From the NCBI RefSeq assembly GCF_000203815.1, contig NW_004457729.1, positions 2,170,674 through 2,234,673 on the forward strand: a DNA stretch of 64,000 nucleotides, in the 5' to 3' direction. The position numbers and the translations under genes are program-made. This stretch comes from Cavenderia fasciculata (taxonomy: Eukaryota; Evosea; Eumycetozoa; Acytosteliales; Cavenderiaceae). Positions 58,321 through 64,000 of this stretch are shown piece after piece. The notes under the pieces are model-generated. The model was not told the DNA's origin and did not search any database. It saw nothing but the letters and a program-made list of their open reading frames with translations. The number at the start of each line of letters is the position of its first letter. Positions within the stretch are counted from its first letter, which is position 1.

Positions 58321-59912
58321 ATGGAACAAATCAATCAAATCCTTAGGGATAGAGAGATTATCGGAGATCGATACAATCGATTAGAAAAGAGGTTCACCTC
58401 TAGCAGTCATACACTATCGGTGCTGAAAAACACTGAATCGTTGCAAGGACACGAAGAATGCGTCAACACGATTGCATTTGACAGTGTTGGCAAATACGTA
58501 GTCTCTGGATCAGACGATGAGACCATCAAGATTTGGGACTTTGAAAAGCGACAATGCATAGACACACTCTATGGACACTCGACCAATGTTTTCACTGCAG
58601 ACTTCCTTCCGTTTAGATCAAACAAGGATGTTGTCAGTGGTGGAAATGATTCAGATGTCCGACATTTTGAACTCAACGCAAGAACCTGTACAGTATACAC
58701 TCATCACACCAAAAAGGTATTAAAACTATCGGTCAACCCAAGACAACCTGAAACATTCCTCACTTGTTCGGCAGATGGAACCGTTCGAATGTTTGACATT
58801 CGTTGTAAATACCAAGATTCCTTTTCTCATTCAATTCCAACTACCTATACTTCTACTTCTACTGACGTTGAAGTTTTACCTCAAGTAAATATCAAAAAAA
58901 GAACAAGATAAATGTAAAAGGAAGCCACCAACTTTTTAACAATTGATTCATTTTAAATATTTTAGATGTTTGGAGGTGGTAGAACAAGTGATAGAGTTGG
59001 TCAAAATCAACAACAACAACAACAACAACAAGAACAACAACAACAATCAAGACAAACATATAATTATAATACACATACATCAACATTGGTAGTAAATTTT
59101 GATTCAATACCTCTTAGAAGAAGTTTAAGAAGTAGTTTTAAAAAACAATCAACAACTATATTTACAGTGGAATTTCATCCAAATGATGGTTATAGTTTTA
59201 TTACTTCTTCATCTGATGGTAGTGTTAGATTATTCGAGTATGTAAAAGAAAACAAATAATAGTAAATATTAAATATATTTAATAATAATATTAATATCCT
59301 TTTATTTTATTTTTGTCCTCTAGTCTTAGATTAATTCAAGATTATTCATCAAATTCATTTGTAAATATTTATAGAAATCTTCATAAACCATGGCCAACTG
59401 TAAATGAATGTACAGGATGTGTATTTAGTAAAGATGGCACTGAAATATTGGCAACCTATCTATCAGACGATATTTATCTATACGACATTCAAAGAAATGT
59501 TTGCAAGGAATTAAATTTAGATTATTTTAAAGATCATTCAATTAAAAAGAGAAGAGCCAATCATAATGTAAATAGTAATAAGAGGAGGAATAATGCACAA
59601 AAAAAGAAAAAGGTTCTTTATGATTTTTTAAATAGATTTCAAGAAGATCTCGAAAATAATACTTTACATAATATTTTAAATGGTCATTTTGGTCAAAATG
59701 AAAATGATAGCGATAGTGAAAGTGATAAAGAATTGGAAGAAATGGAAGAATTGGAAGAAGAAGAAGAAGAGGAACCATTAGAAGAGGAATCAAAAAAAAT
59801 AGATACATCAAATGGTGGTTCAACTCAATCATCAAGTTTTAGTAATCTTAGTGATGCAAGTCGTTCATCATCTTCTACTACTAATACTAATAATTCCAAT
59901 ACATCAACATCT

Positions 59913-59944
<32 letters not shown>

Positions 59945-60773
59945 AACAACAACAACAAACAATTCACGCAATACTACCAGTAGATTAAGTATGGACGATT
60001 CATTTGCCTTGGAATATTGTCAAGACATGTTGGATCAATATTATAATGATATCATCGTTGAAGAAGAGGATAGAGAAAGAGGTGGAGAAAAGGATAATAC
60101 AAGTCAAGTTGGTTCAGATTTCTTTGAAGATGAATATGAAGGTTATTATGATCATCAAGATGATCAAATTGATAATAATCAAAAGAAAAGAAAAATTAAT
60201 CAAGATGAAGATGAAGTTGAAGAAGGAGAAGATGATGAAGAAGAAGAGGAAATGGATGAAATGGATGATAGTTTAGAAGAAGATGAAGATGATTCAGATT
60301 TATTTCAAGATTCTACTTCTTCTGATTCAGATGAATCAGAAATTGAAGAAGATATATCAAAGACAATGATACCAAAATCATATAAACAAAGATATAATGG
60401 ACATATTAGTAATATGACAATTAAATCATGTGGATTCTATGGAAGCAATAGCGAGTATGTAATGACTGGATCAGATGATCATCACATATTCATTTGGGAG
60501 AAAAAGACTGGCAATTTGGTTCGTATTTTAGAAGGACACAATGATGTTGTCAACTGTGTTGTCAGTCATCCAAACCTTCCACAAATTATATCATGTGGTT
60601 TGGATAACGATGTATTGATTTGGGAGCCTGAAGACAATTACCCTAGCCAAAAGGAACTTGCAAAGAGACAAAAACAAATATCTCAATTCATAGATGTCGA
60701 TCATAAAAAGAGAAGAATTCGTTCACTCGATGATGCTACCTATTCAGTTTCAACTTCTTGTGCTCAACAATAA
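58321..60773 (+). CDS. DCAF6/DCAF8-like WD40 protein
   Basis: Probable substrate receptor of a CUL4-DDB1 ubiquitin ligase. Exons 58321-58884, 58966-59237 and 59324-60773 give 761 residues. N-terminal WD repeats: LQGHEECVNTIAFD, VSGSDDETIKIWDF, YGHSTNVFTADFLP, TCSADGTVRMFDIRCKY. After a Gln-rich insert a further repeat reads VEFHPNDGYSFITSSSDG. A long acidic, Ser/Thr-rich insert (about residues 380-590) separates the last two blades, which read YNGHISNMTIKSCGFYG, YVMTGSDDHHIFIWE and LEGHNDVVNCVVSHP. This split propeller with YxGHRN-like restart is the DCAF6/DCAF8 layout. Assignment between DCAF5, 6 and 8 is not decided. Confidence 0.85.
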
Positions 60774-60987
60774 ATATTAAATATTAAATAAATGAATAGG
60801 ATAGATATATTTATATATCGTGCTTTCCTCATAGATCTTTCAAGATCTCTCCGTTTTAAAAAGATTTTCGAAATTTAAACATTTCACGCAAGTCAGTTGT
60901 GTCAGCAGAGTTTACATTTTTTTACTCTTTTTCATTAACTTCTTCTTCTTCGTAGTACAGTAGTTTGTAGTAATAATACATAATATA

Positions 60988-62464
60988 ATGGATAATAACA
61001 ACAAACCTTTTACTAGTACATTGGGAAGTGGAGGTTGTCCCTTTGGACATGGTAGTCAACCAAGTAATAGTAACAGCAATGATGAAGCCAACACTACTCC
61101 TACTGCTACTACTGGTGATACAGACATTAAAGAATCAATCAAAAAAGCTTCTCTTATGGAACCGTAAGTGTTTGTTCTAACTACTACTATGATAGAATAT
61201 ATATGTATCTATAAGTCTCTTAACCATTATTACTCTCTATACTACTTTCTATTTATATTTTTTTTTTAGATCAATGGAGGTAAATAAAGTTCATACAGGA
61301 GTATATTATGGATCATATTTAAAGATTGATGAATTATTAAAACTACAAGAACCAGAGAGTTTAAAACAAGGAGAAGGAAAGGAAGCACACGAAGAACACC
61401 TTTTCATCATTATACATCAAACCTATGAATTGTGGTTCAAGCAAATCATCCATGAACTCGATTCAATTCGTTCGATGATGTCTAGTGTACCAACACCGGA
61501 ACGTCACAACGGTGTCATTGTAAACAGACTCGGTCGTATTGTACAAATCGAAAAGTTGTTGGTCGATCAAATCTCTATTCTCGAGACCATGACAGGTCTC
61601 GATTTCCTCGAGTTTCGTAATCTTTTGGTGCCAGCCTCTGGCTTCCAAAGTGTACAGTTCCGTGTCATTGAAAACAAGTTGGGCATCATCCCAGACAATC
61701 GTGTTCAATACCAACAACATCACTACCAAACCTTTTTCTCAGACACTGACAGAGAATCTTTGGCTCAATCGGAAAAGGACACTTCTCTGTTGGGGTTGGT
61801 CGTCAATTGGCTCGAACGTAATCCTTTCCTCAAGGTTGGTGAATACGACTTTTGGCAATCCTACAGTGCCGCTGTCGATCAAATCTTGCAACGTGATCTC
61901 GAACGTATTAAAAACAATCAATCTCTAACCGAAGACATTAAAGAACAAAACATTAAAGAGGTTGAAAAGAATATGAATAGTTTTAAAACTCTATTTGATG
62001 AAAATCTATACAATGCTAAATTGGAAAAACATGAAGTTAGATTATCTTACAAGTAAGAAAAAGAAAGAAAGAAAGATAGAAAGAAAGAAAGATATATTTA
62101 ATTAATTATACTAATTATTTTCTAATTTAGGGCATTACAATCAGCATTACTTATCTATTTATACAAAGATGAACCAATTTTCCATACACCATTTTTGATT
62201 CTTAATCTTTTGACCGAGATTGATGAACTCTTGCAAATGTGGCGTTTCAGACATGGTTTGATGGTTCAACGTATTATTGGTGCAAAGATTGGTACTGGTG
62301 GTTCATCTGGATACCATTATCTTCGTACTACCATTGGCGATCGTTACAAGATCTTTTTGGATCTTTTCAACTTGTCAAGTTATCTAATCCCTCGTAATAC
62401 CCTTCCTCAATTACCAAAGGTCGTTTCACAACAAATGGACTTTGTTTGGGGTAACCAAAATTAA
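60988..62464 (+). CDS. tdo: Tryptophan 2,3-dioxygenase
   Basis: Heme enzyme opening the indole ring of L-Trp, first step of the kynurenine pathway. Exons 60988-61163, 61270-62052 and 62131-62464 give 430 residues. Family motifs: EEHLFIIIHQTYELWFKQ (substrate-pocket His and Arg-containing helix), DFLEFRNLLVPASGFQS, and WRFRHGLMVQRIIG with the proximal heme His, then KIGTGGSSGYHYLRTT and YLIPRNTLP. The N-terminal extension of about 60 residues has GGCPFGHG, a Cys-Pro element of the kind called a heme regulatory motif in other proteins. That reading is inference. Intact. Confidence 0.95.
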
Positions 62465-62600
62465 TAATAACTTAATAATAACTTAATAATAATAATAATA
62501 ACTACAAAAAAAACTAAAATTTAGCTTTATAAAATGTGTATTTACCTTTTTAGACTTTAAAAAATAAGTTTTGTACAAAAGAAGAAGTTTTATTATTATA

Positions 62601-62656
62601 TTATCTGAAAATATCATCATCATTGAATTTCCCATTATTATTATTATTATTATTAC

Positions 62657-62688
<32 letters not shown>

Positions 62689-63915
62689 GATGATTTAGGA
62701 TAAATGGGATTAATTAATTTTGATGAAGTAAGAGTTGTTTGTTTTAATTGATTCGAATTATTTGTTGTAGTAGTCGTTGTAGTTGTTGTTGAAAAATAGT
62801 CATCGTCTGTACTAGCAGTTGGAGATGGTATACCTAAAATCTCTCTTTTTTTAGCAAACAATTTTTTCCTAACTGTAGGATTAGTCTTTGATAATAAAAT
62901 AACATCATCCATTGTTATAGTTTGACGTTTTGCATGTTTGCAATATAAAAATAGGTCTTTTGAAATATTATCTAAAAGGAAAAGGAAATGAATGAATAAA
63001 TAATAAAATAAATAAATAAATAAATAAATAAATATTTCCAAAATGAATTCATTGTCTCTTTTTGTCTTTTCTCTTTAAATTACTTTTTAATAATCTATAC
63101 ATTAAATGACTAAGAGCATTTATAGCTTGATGAGTAACAATTCTATGATTGGATTCAGTTTCACGTTCACTAATCCTCGCAACAGAGTATTGTAATGCTT
63201 GTTTTAATTTTGTCATTTTGTCATCCATCACTTCATCACCATTCATTTCTCCATTGTATGCATTATCATATTCATTTATATCAAATTCATCTTCCAATTG
63301 ATCGGTATGATGTGATCCAGATTTAGTTTGTCTCTTTGATGTTGTTGTCTTTTTACTACTACTATTATTATTGTTATTATTGTTATATGTAGTCTTATTA
63401 TTATTTCCACCTTTAGGTCGTTCACCAAAAGGATCATCACTATCACTATCATAAGTGTGAGATTCATCTTCGATTGTATCGTCATCAGAGTTTTCTTCTC
63501 CTTCTTCATCTCGATCAGTAGCATCATCAAAGAATGATGTAGTCGATTTATATAGAGGATCTTCATCCTCTGGTTCTGTATCTTGATCATCATCTATTTT
63601 AATTGGTGATGTTTTACCATTATTATTCTTTGATTTTGATCCATCCTTATTATTATTATTTTTAGATATTGACTTTGTTGTACCATTATTATTACTAGTA
63701 CTAGTAGTACTTGTCTTTGGTTTGGTTGAAGAGGAAGAATCTTTCTTTTGTACCTTTTTACCTTGTCCTTTTGATTTGGAGGTAGACGAAGAAGAAGTAG
63801 ATTTCTTTCTCTTTCTTTTATCTCTACCTTCACCAAATGTACTATCAAATATATGTTGATCCTCTTCATTATGGTTATCTTCTTCACCACTACTATCTAA
63901 GAGAGAGTCCATCAT
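62601..63915 (-). CDS. CENP-S/MHF1-like histone-fold protein, long acidic N-terminus
   Basis: CENP-S (MHF1) pairs with CENP-X as a histone-fold dimer at kinetochores and with FANCM at stalled forks. Exon 1 (63915-63084) and exon 2 (62971-62601) join in phase 1 to 400 residues. The histone fold spans the junction: MTKLKQALQYSVARISERE and THQAINALSHLMYRLL in exon 1, then DLFLYCKHAKRQTITMDDVILLS in exon 2, matching the CENP-S pattern ARHAKRTTINTEDVKLL. Family members are about 110-140 residues. Here about 230 Ser/Lys/Asn/Asp/Glu-rich residues precede the fold and 90 Thr/Asn-rich residues follow it. Without the intron, exon 1 ends soon after the second helix. Confidence 0.82.
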
Positions 63916-64000
63916 TTTCTTGATTTATTTATGTTTATATCTTGCACTTGCACAAGATGAATATGTATTACATTATGTTTTTATTTTTAGTGGAATGACA
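63916..64000. promoter_or_regulatory. Upstream flank of the CENP-S-like gene
   Basis: Only 85 bp remain before the window ends; AT-rich leader with nothing specific visible. Confidence 0.3.

Overview
The window is eukaryotic nuclear DNA and looks like a dictyostelid social amoeba. Short AT-rich GT..AG introns of roughly 60-120 bp split densely packed genes on both strands. Poly-Asn, poly-Gln, poly-Ser and poly-Thr runs are frequent, and non-coding DNA is extremely AT-rich. Gene content also fits: ComC-like EGF surface proteins, a cathepsin L-like protease with a Ser-rich loop, F-box and ankyrin proteins with homopolymers. Coding GC is higher than I would expect for Dictyostelium discoideum, so a Cavenderia- or Heterostelium-like species is my guess; that is inference only. 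I joined exons by hand using GT/AG sites, phase continuity and protein-family continuity.

Layout. 1-8.5 kb: the 3' part of a CorA-type Mg transporter (+), a small unknown protein (-), the Golgi TRAPP subunit TRAPPC10 (-, 8 exons) and the AMPK beta subunit (+). 9.4-26.2 kb is rich in surface proteins: an 8-exon ComC-like FnIII/EGF membrane protein with an internal exon-triplet duplication, the RNA polymerase III factor subunit GTF3C6 (-), two tandem beta-helix membrane proteins, and an OSCA/TMEM63-like channel with an Ig-like ectodomain. 27-31.5 kb: a TTC39 protein (+) and a poly-Ser/Asn F-box protein (-).

31.5-35 kb is gene-poor, with a diverged direct repeat and a truncated GT14 glycosyltransferase relic. 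It is followed by an intact NME6-like nucleoside diphosphate kinase (-), a GH35 beta-galactosidase (+) and an Mpv17-family protein (-). 39.6-43.3 kb is a mitochondrial pair: initiation factor IF-2 (-, with an apparent one-base frameshift) diverging from the complex II assembly factor SDHAF3 (+). Then come a cytochrome b5-domain protein (-), a SAP plus YfaP/DUF2135-like protein (+) and a 1320-residue putative GPI-anchored protein (-).

50.8-54.9 kb holds a tandem pair of unknown proteins, an ankyrin-like protein and a very short eL19-like protein, all on the minus strand. The rest carries a cathepsin L-like cysteine protease with a decayed partial copy just downstream, a DCAF6/8-like WD40 protein, tryptophan 2,3-dioxygenase (all +), and a CENP-S-like histone-fold protein with a very long acidic N-terminus (-).

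I saw no convincing tRNA, rRNA, CRISPR array or intact transposable element.
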